Source: a virus
Length of the DNA: 64,000 nt
Virus record (IMG/VR): IMGVR_UViG_3300020451_000152
Location: 1-64,000 of that record
Reading direction: 5' to 3' (one strand)
The notes under the pieces are model-generated. The model saw nothing but the letters and a program-made list of their open reading frames with translations. It searched no databases and was not told the origin of the DNA. Shown in pieces: positions 7,689 to 18,418 of this stretch. The translations under genes were made by a program, and so were the position numbers. The first letter of the stretch is position 1; each line of letters opens with the position of its first letter.

Positions 7689-8494
7689 TAGACATCCTCC
7701 TGTCTAGTAGGACTGTACTTTTTAGAATCACCATACATTGTAGTGGTTTCACTGAATCCAAAGTCATCCTCAGGTCCAGCACTAATAGGATCAGGAGTCA
7801 CTGCATACCTCATCTCACGCTTAGCTGTTCTAGTATTAGTATCAGCATAGTAGTCAACCTGTGCCTTCTTAATAAGACCATCTGTGCTCTCAGCAACAGG
7901 ACCAAAGAGGTAAGTTTTAGCAGTAAAATTAAAAGTGTACATTAACACTCGTCTAGTTGTAAAGTCTCCCTCATACTCATCACTAAATGATATATTTTCA
8001 AGTACGACAGGTATATCTCTTTTTTCTCCAATAGAATCTACAAGATCAATTGTAATATTGTACGCTGGTTGGAAGAATGGAAGTATCTGTTCTACGATCT
8101 GTAACGCATCATCATTCAATTTTGTCATAACATTGAGTTCAAACCCAACATTATATGGAACTGGTAAATAAACTTTCTTTGTTTTTGTACTATCTGTTTT
8201 ATCTACTGCTTTAAAAGTTCTGGTAATACTACCTTTTCTACTAGGATCATAATTCATAGAAGACATTTCAAATGACATTCTAGGCAATGTAATAGCAGTT
8301 GCCTTTGTCAATTCTTCTTGCTGTTCAAGTTTTGCTAAAAACTTTTGCTTAGGACCATATATTAATGGAACCTTAGTTTCACTAATAGTTGCCCCACTCC
8401 TGTCATCATGGCGAACATTGATATCATTAAAAAGTGTACCAAATGAAATAACAGTCTTTCGTAAAATTTCGTGGTAAAAATAAGTACCTAACAT
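7688..8494 (-). CDS. gp15: Proximal tail sheath stabiliser gp15
   Basis: A 268-residue tail-completion protein that caps the tail at the head-proximal end and joins it to the neck. It starts MLGTYFYHEILRKTVISFGTLFNDI, typical of T4-like gp15, and its length is near T4 gp15 (272). It overlaps gp14 by one base and gp16 by one base within the gp13-gp16 string. The last 30 residues are polar and variable. Confidence 0.9.
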   Translation of the reverse strand: MLGTYFYHEILRKTVISFGTLFNDINVRHDDRSGATISETKVPLIYGPKQKFLAKLEQQEELTKATAITLPRMSFEMSSMNYDPSRKGSITRTFKAVDKTDSTKTKKVYLPVPYNVGFELNVMTKLNDDALQIVEQILPFFQPAYNITIDLVDSIGEKRDIPVVLENISFSDEYEGDFTTRRVLMYTFNFTAKTYLFGPVAESTDGLIKKAQVDYYADTNTRTAKREMRYAVTPDPISAGPEDDFGFSETTTMYGDSKKYSPTRQEDV

Positions 8495-10152
8495 TATACA
8501 TCTCCAAAGGGATTTTTCTCAGTAAAGTCGAGAAGTTCGTCTGCTGCTGCTTCAAACTCATCATTCATAAAGAATTCATCTCCTGAAGCTTGAGTACTCA
8601 AGTCATCAGAATAAGAGAACACTTGATATCTAGCAGATGATGCAGTTCCAGTAATATACTCACCAGACCTGAAATCACCTGTATTTATCGAAACTTCTAA
8701 TTTTCTATTAACAGAGTCCCAACTCTTAACATATGCTTCAGTACCAGAATCAGATCCAACTACCCTCTCATTAAGATGATATGTTCCTATACCTGTACTC
8801 AAAGGAGCAGAGATTGAAATAGTAGGAGTGTTCTCATAACCAGAACCTGCATCTGTTAGATATATTCTAAACATGCTGGAACCAGATAGAGTTGCAACAG
8901 CAGTTGCTTGTATCTGACCTGCCTTAGCACCAACCATAGCACCAGTACCAATAAAGGTTGTATTAACAGTGCCAGTACCTCCTATAGAAGTACCAATACC
9001 AATACTATTAGTACCAATAGAAGTTACAATTCCTCCACCAGAAAGTGTTACAGCACCAAGTGACTTGAAGTTAATAGTATGACCAATAGCAATATTTGCC
9101 ATAGTATTAATTCCACTGATCTGCATTGTTCCAGCAGTAGCAACACCAGTAAACTCATATTGCTTATCAACAAACTGAGGATGTTGAATAGTAATTAGAG
9201 GAGGAGTAACATAGTTAACACCTGGTTGAGTAATTCTAATAGATGAAATACCACTATTAGTTAATGTCGAAGTTGCAGCAGCACCGACACCTGGCGTACC
9301 AAATCCAATGATAGGTGGTTCAACATAAGCAAAACCAGGATTAGTTAGTGCAACGAAATCAATAGCATTTAGATTACCTTTACTTGTAGTAATAGCAACA
9401 CATTGACCCAATGATGTAGATACACCAGCAGGAGATGTCTGAACAATAACTGAAGGTGGTGTGGTATACCCAGAACCATCATCATTCAATGTAATCTTCT
9501 GTATTGAACCGTTTAGTGCAAAGGTATCAACAGATGCCTTAGCAGTCGATCCTATACCAGCAAGACTTACTGTAGTAATATATCCTTCTTCGCTTAGTCT
9601 GGTATCTATAGCAGCAACATTCGTATCGATAATTTCGTCTTGTAACTGGAAGAGTTCACATTGAAGTTCGTATGTATAGTTTTTACCTAACTGGAAAAAA
9701 GGACTCTCATGTTCTACCTGTTTAATTTCAAATAGTCTCTCTCCTAATGGGAAAAATATAAGATCTCCTTCTTTGGGTCTAGTACCAAAATCTATATCAC
9801 CGTCTAATGCACCTTGCAAGTTAGTAGAGTTAAATTGAAAAGGAGCAATAAAATCCTCAAATCTTTCTCTTGATATTGTTAAAGTAATTTCATTCTGTAA
9901 ATTTATACCAAACTTAGTCATTACATCACTACCCTTAGCATAACCCTCATAGTTGTTTAGGTATGCTTCGATAATATAATTATCGTTGAATTTTGATGAT
10001 TGAACTTCACCTAAAATATCATCAGTAACTATTTGTTTCCTAGGAATGTAGTAGCAATCTAAACCAAACATTCCAATCTGTTCATCAACAAGCTGCTGAA
10101 CTAATCGCTGCTCATCAGGTGAACCATGTTGGAAAAAAGGATTTAATGGCAT
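8494..10152 (-). CDS. gp14: Neck protein gp14 with long beta-rich insertion
   Basis: Head-completion neck protein. The N-terminal region (1-175; NPFFQHGSPDEQRLVQQLVDEQ, CYYIPRK) and the C-terminus (DEFEAAADELLDFTEKNPFGDV) carry the gp14 identity. At 552 residues it is about twice T4 gp14 (256). The extra length (about 180-480) is Gly/Thr/Ser/Ile-rich and contains four copies of a GxGYxxPPxIxI-like motif (near residues 225, 275, 312 and 437). The same motif recurs in gp8, the DUF4815-type protein and the giant protein. The insertion probably forms decorating beta domains on the neck. Confidence 0.88.
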   Translation of the reverse strand: MPLNPFFQHGSPDEQRLVQQLVDEQIGMFGLDCYYIPRKQIVTDDILGEVQSSKFNDNYIIEAYLNNYEGYAKGSDVMTKFGINLQNEITLTISRERFEDFIAPFQFNSTNLQGALDGDIDFGTRPKEGDLIFFPLGERLFEIKQVEHESPFFQLGKNYTYELQCELFQLQDEIIDTNVAAIDTRLSEEGYITTVSLAGIGSTAKASVDTFALNGSIQKITLNDDGSGYTTPPSVIVQTSPAGVSTSLGQCVAITTSKGNLNAIDFVALTNPGFAYVEPPIIGFGTPGVGAAATSTLTNSGISSIRITQPGVNYVTPPLITIQHPQFVDKQYEFTGVATAGTMQISGINTMANIAIGHTINFKSLGAVTLSGGGIVTSIGTNSIGIGTSIGGTGTVNTTFIGTGAMVGAKAGQIQATAVATLSGSSMFRIYLTDAGSGYENTPTISISAPLSTGIGTYHLNERVVGSDSGTEAYVKSWDSVNRKLEVSINTGDFRSGEYITGTASSARYQVFSYSDDLSTQASGDEFFMNDEFEAAADELLDFTEKNPFGDV

Positions 10153-10973
10153 TAGCCTATCATATCAAGAACTGGCATTTCATATGTATCTTGCATCTTC
10201 TCTTCTATTTCTCTTATCTCAAAATCAGCATCTTCGTATAATTGTCTACCATTAAGTTCTACACCACCTGGCAATTTAACACCTTGGAACTTTATAAGAT
10301 TTTGTCCCCATTGTTTTTTTGTTTTTGCTGTTAGATATTTTTTCAGGAAATGATCATTATAAACTGAACTGTAATTTGCTGGATCCATTATTCTATAACA
10401 CTCTATTAGAATGTATGTATTTTCTGTTATGGATGCCCAATCACAATCTATGTATAATCTATTATTTCTTTTATTATATCTTATTTGTGGAGTTGTTGTT
10501 AGAAGGAAATTAATATCTTCAAGATATGTTTTAGTCATTGAATAATTTAGAAGACCATTATATCCTAAATTGAATGCAATATCATTAAGGAACAATTGGT
10601 ATTTAATATTGTACATACCACTACTAATAGCATTATTATCAAATTGATGAATTCTTTCTATACCAATAACAGAGTCAGGTACAGTTATAAAATTAGAATT
10701 CTCTTCAAATGCATCAGTTCCTTGAGTTGTAGTTGTAATACCCACATCAAAACCACCACCTCTTGCTCTACCAGATCGTATATCCTCAGTGGTAATTTTA
10801 TACTTAAGTAATACCTTTTCAACTCCATCAAAATGTCTTTCATAAAACAATTGTAATGAATCATCTAATAAATCATCAAACTGTTCATCGGCAACATTGA
10901 TCTCCAATATAGGAGCACCTAATTGCCTAAAAACATAATCTTGTAATGTTAGTCTACTATTTGGTTTTGCCAT
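10152..10973 (-). CDS. gp13: Neck protein gp13
   Basis: A 273-residue head-completion protein that with gp14 closes the packaged head and allows tail attachment. It begins MAKPNSRLTLQDYVFRQLGAP and has the FDDLLDDSLQLFYERHFDG segment typical of T4-like gp13. Slightly shorter than T4 gp13 (309). It overlaps gp14 by one base and follows the fibre gene with a one-base overlap. No odd features. Confidence 0.92.
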   Translation of the reverse strand: MAKPNSRLTLQDYVFRQLGAPILEINVADEQFDDLLDDSLQLFYERHFDGVEKVLLKYKITTEDIRSGRARGGGFDVGITTTTQGTDAFEENSNFITVPDSVIGIERIHQFDNNAISSGMYNIKYQLFLNDIAFNLGYNGLLNYSMTKTYLEDINFLLTTTPQIRYNKRNNRLYIDCDWASITENTYILIECYRIMDPANYSSVYNDHFLKKYLTAKTKKQWGQNLIKFQGVKLPGGVELNGRQLYEDADFEIREIEEKMQDTYEMPVLDMIG

Positions 10974-13900
10974 TAGAAGAATCCTCCATCGATAGAGTCA
11001 GACCATGTTGGAACTCCAGCAGCGTTCGTGGTCATAACATAGTTAGAAGTAGTTAGGAATCCAACTGTACTTGCTGTACTTACTAATCTACCATCTGCTT
11101 CAAAGTAACCCATACCATTAGGACCACTGTATCCAATACCAGTGCTTCCTCCTTGATCTGAGCGATAGTATAAACCGTTCTTAAATGTAGCGTAACCAAC
11201 AACATTAAAGTTATCTTGGATTGTTACTTGACCTGATGCAGAATCAAGAACAAGTTCTCCACTATTAGTTTCAATCTTAGTACTAGAACTACCTGCACCA
11301 ATCTTGATATCAGATATAGTAGCAACTCCACTAATGACAGTTAAGTTGAGTGTACTGATACCAGTTACATTTAAGTTTCTACCTTGAACTTCATCATAGT
11401 AAACATCACCAATTACATTCAAGTTACCAGCAACAAATACATCTTGCTGGAAGGTTGCTATACCAACAAAGGTAGAGAAACCAGCAAAGGTCATCTCAGT
11501 AGCAATACCAGTTTGAATCCTAGCGTTAGTAATAGCAAAGTTAGTTGCTAAACCAGCATTAATCTTAGCGTCAAGTACATCTAGATTAGTAACATCAATT
11601 GTTGTAATTGTTGCTGCAGTACCTGTAAGAGATGTTACAACACCTACATCAATAAATGCGTTAGTTGTAATAGCAACTCTAGTCTTAAGAGTATCACTAA
11701 CATACACGCCATAGTCTGTAGTTTCTAAGCGTTTTGTATTATCGTGGAAGAGCTCTACTCTAGAATCTGTTATAAAGTTGGCAAGATTCTCTCCATTTGT
11801 TTTTTGAAGAGAGATATAGTTATCAGATTGAATAATGAACTGTCCAGTTCCATCATCTCTGATGTAACTATTATCACCCGTATGGTAGATTTTTAAATCT
11901 TGTCCATGACCAAATGTAAGATTAGCAGAGTCAGCAAAGTGACCATCAGTTGCAAATCCAACTGTACCAGCAACACCTATGACAATATCGTCAACAAATG
12001 TAGATACACCTGTGACATTTAGGTTTGATGATATGTCTACATCTGCATTGATATCAAGATCGCCACCGTATGTTGAAACACCAGTTATATTAACACGCTC
12101 AAATTGAGCAGTATCTAAAACATCAAGTCTATCTCTAGGTGATGCAGTTCCGATACCCAACTTCTGATTGGCATCAAGACGCATACCTTCAACATTATCA
12201 GTGTTAAATCTGATAGTGCCATCACTACCAGAATCATCTAGAGCAATAGAGGTGTCATTTTTCTGGAACGCATCTAACTGAATAACTGTAGCAGTTAAGA
12301 TACCTAAGATGTTTACATCACCAGTGATGTTAATATCACCAGCACCAGCAGGATCAATATTAATATCTCCTGAAGTCGATTCAATACTGTTACCAGCAAT
12401 TTGGATATTACCAAATGTACCACTGTTAGGAGTAATCGTACTGTTGTTACTACCATCAGTTATTACTAGTGAAGATAGTGCTTGTAGACTTGTTACTTGT
12501 TGTGAGAATGATACTGTACCATTTTCTTGATCAACGAAGAACGCTTCACCAACTCTGAAGTCTCCTCTTTGGTCAATACTTACATAAGATACATCACCGT
12601 TATTAACTTCAGTAACTTCGTTCGCTTGTATCGCTAAGTTAGGATCGTTTGTAATATCTGCACCAGCACCAACTTGGTTGAAGTTGAGTGCAAACATTCT
12701 TAACGAAACACCTTCACCATCAGCGATAACACCCTTTTGACCATACTCAACAGCACAACCAACTGAACGCATGTCAGCACCGAACTGACTATAATCAGCA
12801 AGGATAACCTTTGTTGCAGTTCCAATTCCACCACCTGCTTGAGTGATGCGAATATCTTGATTGCGAACTATGTTATCAGTAGTTGTACTGATACCATTAG
12901 CACCGTTAAAGTTAAGTAGTAATCTAGTATCCTTATCACCTGTTAACTCAGCAGTAGGAGCAGTGAAGTTTGCTGTGTACTTAGCAACACCATACTCTAC
13001 TCTGAAATCATCAATCCAACCTGTTACATTATTGCTTGCTCCATCAAAATCAGCACCAATTACAAGACCTTTAGATGCACCATAATCTGTAGTGTCTGAA
13101 GTCTTGATACCTCTTTGTGTACCATCAACAAATAGTCTTGTGTTTGTACCACCTCTTGCAATTGCATAGTGCTTCCAAACTCCAGTAGCAATACCAGCAC
13201 CAGATCCAGTGATAGCAGTAGTTGTACCAACTCTTAGGTCAACTTCACCAGCAGCACGATATGCAAGACTTAGACCGTTAGTATCAGATCCATTATCTCT
13301 TAAGTCAAAGAGAGTTGCACTAGAGAGTCCAGTTGTATTTGAGTATGCCCAGAATTCAACTGTGAAGTCTGTGTTAGTTCCAAATCCAAGATCTCCACTA
13401 GAAGGAACACTAATAGAATCATTAGTACCATCTAACTTAAGTGATGCAGTACCAAACTTCTTAACAGATGTGTCTAGTTGAGCACCATCATTAAATGTTA
13501 CTGTCTTAGCGGTTCTAGCGTTAAGAACTTCAAATCCAGTTTGTTTGCCAGTTACCTCTAGGTATGTGCCATCATAGTTAGCAACAACTGCAGTACCTAA
13601 ACCAGTAGTTCCATCAGTATCAAATAGAGTAACAGTGTTACCAACACCAACTGTGGTAATACCAGTTAATCTTAATCTAGTCTTACCTGCAGAGTGAATA
13701 CCAAGAGATCCAGATACACCTTTGATCGCTTCAGATGCAAAGTATGTAAATGCATTCAAGTACTCTGAACGAGCACCGTTGGTTATTACAACACCCTGAC
13801 TGTTTGGTACGATAAATGTAACCTCATTGAAGAGCATCGCTGCCTCAATGGATCCTGCTGCCATTTCAGAACCATCTATGTATGCACCAGCACCAGCAAT

Positions 13901-16900
13901 ATATGATGATGGATTAGAATCAGCAGAATTATATCCATATGGATCAGTAGCAGTTACATTGCTACCTTTATTGAATACAGTTACACGCTGTACATAAGGT
14001 GATCTAGCAGTAACAGCAATACCAGGAGCAAACTTGAAAGCAAAACCTTCATTTGCTGATGTATTGAAGTACATCTCAGCAATAGTTAAGTCTTCAACAA
14101 CTGATCTGTCATTCAATAAGAATCCATCTTTCTGCTTAGTAGCAGTAGTTGGTTTAATTTTTGTCGCTCTAAGACCACTACCTTTAACAGTCAATCCAGC
14201 AGGAACTGTTAGTGGGAATACTTCTTCATATACACCACCACCAATGGTTAGAACTTCATTCTCTCCTATAATGTTTGGTGACTTACCAACATTAAGACTA
14301 AATGATGTACTGTTTATTACAGTAACAGCAGTTGTTACACCTGCAATAGGATCAGTTGCTCTTGGATAAGTATGGTTAGATCCATTATTATCTTTTGAAC
14401 ATGTGAATGTTAATGAATTATTATCAAGAGTGATAGTATCAGCAGTTGACAATCCATGAGCAGATCCAAATGATAATGTTAATTTACCTGTACCTTGTTC
14501 GTATACAGCACCGTTAGGCGTTTTTTCGTTTCCAGACTCAGCACCACTTTGTACATTGACAGCATTACTTGCTGCAGATACAAATGTATGATCGTAAATA
14601 TTACTTATTCTTGACAGTGCATAAGCAACTGTTTTAAATGGTCTATCGTCAGTGCGTCCACGAGAAGGTGCATTGTCATCAACACCATGTTTATCAACAA
14701 ACCATACATCTGTTGCTGCATTGATAGTAGCAATACCAATCTGTGCAGGTTCACGCCATGTTATTGTTCCAGCATCATCAGTACTTAAAATATGCTGAGT
14801 ATTGATACCAACGACTCCAGTAGAGTCATATAGAGAAGTTATATAACCAGCATTGATCTTAGCAGTTAATGCATCAAGGTCAGAAACATCAATTGTAGTT
14901 ATAGATGCAGCAGTACCAACGATGTCTGTGATAATACCAGAGGTAATCTTGACATCCTTAAGATCTGCAGTCTCAGTATCAAAGGTTGTGATAGTGGCAT
15001 AAGTACCAACTATTGATGTTATAACACCAGCAGTGATCTTAGCATTAACAATATCTCCTTCTTGTACATCGAGAGTTGTAATAGTTGCTGCAGTACCGAC
15101 AACATCAGTAACAGCGATTCCAGTAAAACTTAAGTTATCAGCACTAAGAGTTGTTATATGTGCTGTTGTGATAGTTGCGTAAGTACCAACCAATGATGTT
15201 ACAACACCAGCAGTGATCTTAGCATTTACTATATCTCCTTCAGTCGCATCAATCGTTGTGATTGTAGCAGCAGTACCAACAATGTCAGTAATGATACCTG
15301 AAGTAATCTTAACATCTTTAAGATCTGCAGTCTCAGTATCAAAGGTCGTAATGGTAGCATATGTACCAACCAATGATGTAATGATACCAGTTGTAACCTT
15401 AACATCGTTAAGATCAGCAGTCTCAGTATCAAATACTGTTATAGTTGCATAAGTACCAACTTGAGATGTAATGATACCAGCAGTAATCTTAGCATCTAAA
15501 ATATCAGCAGCATCTAAATGTGCTGTACCATCAATGTAAATATCTTTCCATTCTCTATCTGTAGTACCTAGATCGTGAGTGTCATCAGCAGCAGGATTGA
15601 ATTTTTGGTTAACAGTCCAAGCACCTCTTGTTAGATCCCACTCAATAGTTTTATCAGTAGTACCTTTTAAAGTAATACCACCACCAGAAGCGGAAGCATC
15701 TGAGGCAGATCCAGAAGTGGTTACACCAAGTTCAATGTTCTTATCATTGACCTGCATGATAGCACTTTGCAGGTATGATGTTGTTCCTTCAACATCAAGA
15801 TTACCCTTTATTAAAGTGTTACCAGTAACAGTTAGTGCTCCACCAACTCTTGCATCTCTTGTAACATCTAAGTCAGTGATAGTAGAATATGTACTGACTA
15901 AAGAAGTAACAACTCCAGCAGTGATCTTGCCGTAAACGGCATCCATGTAATCAAAGTCTGCTTGAGTATAAGTAACACCAAAACCAGATAGAGATGTAAC
16001 AACACCAACCGTGATATATGCGTTAGTTGTTAGACCAACTTCATTACGGAAATAAGTTGCATCAAAGTCAGTTGCTAAACCAGCAACAATTTTTGCTTGC
16101 TCAATATCTGCGTTGATAAAATCAACATTAGTAATAGTAGCAGCAGTACCAACTGTATCAGTTACAGCAAGTCCAGTTATATTAGTTTGCTTCGCATCTA
16201 GGGTCTCAATATCAACCACACTGATAGTTGAATAAGTACCAACATAAGATGTTACAACACCTACATCAATATAAGCATTTGTTATAATACCAACTTGATT
16301 GACTAAGTTAGTTACCGCTAAATCAGTAGCAAGACCAACTGTAATTTTAATATCTTCTACATCTACATCAACAAAATCAGCTCTGGTAATTGTTGCTGCA
16401 GTACCAGTTTGATCTGTAATAATACCAGTTTGAATCTTGGCATATGTGATTGCTAGATCAGTTGCTAAACCAGCAGTGATCTTGATATCCTCAATACCAA
16501 TATCATTAACATCTAATTGAGGTATAGTAGCAACACCAGTGATGTTGACATCACCATCTACATCGAGCAACGCTGTAGGAGTTGTGGTTCCAATACCAAC
16601 CCAACCGTCACTATTACCTGAAACCCACTTAACATCACCTGAACCAATTATTAACTGATCATCTTGCTCTGGATATCTAACATCTTGTCCTTTACCAATG
16701 ATAACATTGTTATTACCAGTGTTATTAGCACCAGCAGAATTACCAATGGCAACATTATCACTACCCATTACATTGTAAAGGGCAAATGCACCAATAGCAA
16801 TATTATTACTTTGGTTGGTTGATATACCAGCACCCCATAGTGCTTGTCTACCTATACCAATGTTCTGATCGTGATCTTCCTTACCACTATTTGTTGTGAT

Positions 16901-18202
16901 ACCAGCTCTTACTACTAAGAATCCATAGGTATCAGTTAATCCAATACTACCAGTTGATAGGTAGATAGCATCGTTTAGATCAGTTAATAAAGCAAAATTA
17001 TCCTGCCCCTTAACTGTAAACTGTTGACCAATTAATTTTGCTAGATGAGCATTAGTACAAGTACCAATGTTAAATGATAGGTTGCCAGTAACAGCATTAT
17101 TAATTGTTCCTAAGTCACCAAGACTCTGGATAGCAATTGCAAAGTCACCACCTTCTAGGTTAGCAAAATTATCTGTAGTACCATATACTCTGTAAGCATA
17201 TGGATCATTTGTTAGAGAACTAGTATCAGAGAATGAAATACTACTCGCATCACCAGTCTCACCATAAGTAATGACAGATTGAGAACCTAAATCCTGTCCA
17301 ACTTTATCACCAATATAGATGTTATGTGAACCTTCTGCTTCTTGTCCAGCAAAGTTACCTAAGAAAATATTAGATTCTGCTTTAGTTTGACCACCTTTTT
17401 GGAAGGCACTGTTACCAATAGCAATGTTTCTCTTAGTATCTGCTGCTAAACCAGCTTGATTACCAGCGTAGTTACCAATGAACATACCCTGACGGTCATT
17501 ACCATCAGTCTCTAATTTACCTGCTTCTCTACCAACTCTAATTAACTGAGTTCTGAAGTCATAGTTGTTCTCAATAGTTGAGATACCACTAATAGTTAAG
17601 TTCTTAGTAGTCGTAGCATGACTTACATTAATCTGCTCAAACTGTGCAGATGTAGCATTCCAATCATTATATGTACCAGCAACACCAGCAATAGCACTGA
17701 CAAGACCAACTCTGTTTGTAAAGTATGGAGTATCAAGTGTTGATGTAATGCCAAGAGTGGCAATAGTACCAATACCATTGATCTGAATATTTCTACCAGT
17801 TACCTCGTCATATGAAATATCTCCTGTTACATTTAACTGTCCACCTACTGTTAGGTCACCAGATACAGTGGCTGCAGATCCAACAACTAAATCAGTTTGA
17901 ACATTCCAAGATACAATTTGCCCTGAAGGGTTAAGAATAACCGCTTTAGATGCAGTTGGTTTACCAAAGTCTGCAGGGTTATCGGGCAGCATTTGTGTAT
18001 AGTACTCACCACCAATCGGTATGGGAGCTGCTGTATTACCCGAAGGGTCACCAATATATAATTTCTTGTAAGACTTACCAGCACCTACATTTGTAACATC
18101 ATAGGTGTAAACTAGTTCACCAAAAGATACACCAGTTCCAACTGGTGCTGCGGTTGGTGGAGAGGTTCCTTGCGTCCTCTTAATTAGAATAGTAGCAGAC
18201 AT
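10973..18202 (-). CDS. Long tail fibre / adhesin (2,409 aa) with 30-residue repeats
   Basis: A very long fibre protein. The N-terminus (MSATILIKRTQGTSPP) resembles virion-anchoring segments of cyanophage fibres. Residues about 560-780 and 895-1115 hold tandem repeats of some 30 residues around VGTYATITT and KITAGVVTSL. A beta-helix-like region follows (about 1167-1535, starting VDKHGVDDNAP), including one HTYPRATDP module also found in the giant protein. A LamG/concanavalin-like jelly roll lies at about 1564-1755 (KLDGTNDSISVP ... WIDDFRVEYG). The C-terminal 300 residues carry phage fibre beta repeats. Probable receptor-binding role; family-level identity is inferred from these features. Confidence 0.85.
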   Translation of the reverse strand: MSATILIKRTQGTSPPTAAPVGTGVSFGELVYTYDVTNVGAGKSYKKLYIGDPSGNTAAPIPIGGEYYTQMLPDNPADFGKPTASKAVILNPSGQIVSWNVQTDLVVGSAATVSGDLTVGGQLNVTGDISYDEVTGRNIQINGIGTIATLGITSTLDTPYFTNRVGLVSAIAGVAGTYNDWNATSAQFEQINVSHATTTKNLTISGISTIENNYDFRTQLIRVGREAGKLETDGNDRQGMFIGNYAGNQAGLAADTKRNIAIGNSAFQKGGQTKAESNIFLGNFAGQEAEGSHNIYIGDKVGQDLGSQSVITYGETGDASSISFSDTSSLTNDPYAYRVYGTTDNFANLEGGDFAIAIQSLGDLGTINNAVTGNLSFNIGTCTNAHLAKLIGQQFTVKGQDNFALLTDLNDAIYLSTGSIGLTDTYGFLVVRAGITTNSGKEDHDQNIGIGRQALWGAGISTNQSNNIAIGAFALYNVMGSDNVAIGNSAGANNTGNNNVIIGKGQDVRYPEQDDQLIIGSGDVKWVSGNSDGWVGIGTTTPTALLDVDGDVNITGVATIPQLDVNDIGIEDIKITAGLATDLAITYAKIQTGIITDQTGTAATITRADFVDVDVEDIKITVGLATDLAVTNLVNQVGIITNAYIDVGVVTSYVGTYSTISVVDIETLDAKQTNITGLAVTDTVGTAATITNVDFINADIEQAKIVAGLATDFDATYFRNEVGLTTNAYITVGVVTSLSGFGVTYTQADFDYMDAVYGKITAGVVTSLVSTYSTITDLDVTRDARVGGALTVTGNTLIKGNLDVEGTTSYLQSAIMQVNDKNIELGVTTSGSASDASASGGGITLKGTTDKTIEWDLTRGAWTVNQKFNPAADDTHDLGTTDREWKDIYIDGTAHLDAADILDAKITAGIITSQVGTYATITVFDTETADLNDVKVTTGIITSLVGTYATITTFDTETADLKDVKITSGIITDIVGTAATITTIDATEGDIVNAKITAGVVTSLVGTYATITTAHITTLSADNLSFTGIAVTDVVGTAATITTLDVQEGDIVNAKITAGVITSIVGTYATITTFDTETADLKDVKITSGIITDIVGTAASITTIDVSDLDALTAKINAGYITSLYDSTGVVGINTQHILSTDDAGTITWREPAQIGIATINAATDVWFVDKHGVDDNAPSRGRTDDRPFKTVAYALSRISNIYDHTFVSAASNAVNVQSGAESGNEKTPNGAVYEQGTGKLTLSFGSAHGLSTADTITLDNNSLTFTCSKDNNGSNHTYPRATDPIAGVTTAVTVINSTSFSLNVGKSPNIIGENEVLTIGGGVYEEVFPLTVPAGLTVKGSGLRATKIKPTTATKQKDGFLLNDRSVVEDLTIAEMYFNTSANEGFAFKFAPGIAVTARSPYVQRVTVFNKGSNVTATDPYGYNSADSNPSSYIAGAGAYIDGSEMAAGSIEAAMLFNEVTFIVPNSQGVVITNGARSEYLNAFTYFASEAIKGVSGSLGIHSAGKTRLRLTGITTVGVGNTVTLFDTDGTTGLGTAVVANYDGTYLEVTGKQTGFEVLNARTAKTVTFNDGAQLDTSVKKFGTASLKLDGTNDSISVPSSGDLGFGTNTDFTVEFWAYSNTTGLSSATLFDLRDNGSDTNGLSLAYRAAGEVDLRVGTTTAITGSGAGIATGVWKHYAIARGGTNTRLFVDGTQRGIKTSDTTDYGASKGLVIGADFDGASNNVTGWIDDFRVEYGVAKYTANFTAPTAELTGDKDTRLLLNFNGANGISTTTDNIVRNQDIRITQAGGGIGTATKVILADYSQFGADMRSVGCAVEYGQKGVIADGEGVSLRMFALNFNQVGAGADITNDPNLAIQANEVTEVNNGDVSYVSIDQRGDFRVGEAFFVDQENGTVSFSQQVTSLQALSSLVITDGSNNSTITPNSGTFGNIQIAGNSIESTSGDINIDPAGAGDINITGDVNILGILTATVIQLDAFQKNDTSIALDDSGSDGTIRFNTDNVEGMRLDANQKLGIGTASPRDRLDVLDTAQFERVNITGVSTYGGDLDINADVDISSNLNVTGVSTFVDDIVIGVAGTVGFATDGHFADSANLTFGHGQDLKIYHTGDNSYIRDDGTGQFIIQSDNYISLQKTNGENLANFITDSRVELFHDNTKRLETTDYGVYVSDTLKTRVAITTNAFIDVGVVTSLTGTAATITTIDVTNLDVLDAKINAGLATNFAITNARIQTGIATEMTFAGFSTFVGIATFQQDVFVAGNLNVIGDVYYDEVQGRNLNVTGISTLNLTVISGVATISDIKIGAGSSSTKIETNSGELVLDSASGQVTIQDNFNVVGYATFKNGLYYRSDQGGSTGIGYSGPNGMGYFEADGRLVSTASTVGFLTTSNYVMTTNAAGVPTWSDSIDGGFF
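14865..15510 (-). repeat. Tandem ~90-bp repeats inside the fibre gene
   Basis: About seven near-identical units of roughly 90 bp encode 30-residue repeats (DVKITSGIITDIVGTAATIT and variants, alternating DVK/NAK and GTY/GTA). DNA similarity between units is high enough for slippage or recombination to change copy number. Related, more diverged units occur at about 15880-16500 and 11480-11650. Confidence 0.75.
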
Positions 18203-18418
18203 TTAGTATTCTCCTCCGTCAACAGTAGTGGTTGGCAGAGTGGTCTGTGTTACGAACTTAGCAGACGCTGAGTCGTAAACTAGAAAACTACCATTTGTTA
18301 AGGCATTAGCGTTTACATCGGATAGTAAAACTAGTTTACCTCCACCGCCTCCTCCTCCTAGTGATCCACTGGCAATAACCTTAACTTGGCTGCCAGTACC
18401 AATTCGTAATGATGGCAT
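18203..18418 (-). CDS. Small structural-type protein (71 aa), Gly-rich
   Basis: A 71-residue protein with a run of seven glycines (residues 21-27) joining an N-terminal SLRIGTGSQVKVIASGS strand region to KLVLLSDVNANALTNGSFLVYD, a motif resembling phage fibre chaperone or capping modules. It ends GGEY, one base before the fibre gene, which ends DGGFF in the same style. Likely a fibre-associated protein made with the 2,409-residue fibre. Confidence 0.65.
   Translation of the reverse strand: MPSLRIGTGSQVKVIASGSLGGGGGGGKLVLLSDVNANALTNGSFLVYDSASAKFVTQTTLPTTTVDGGEY

Noticed and set aside
15213-15452. Open frames on both strands inside the fibre repeats
   Set aside because: They arise from the repeat structure of the fibre gene and lack their own start signals.
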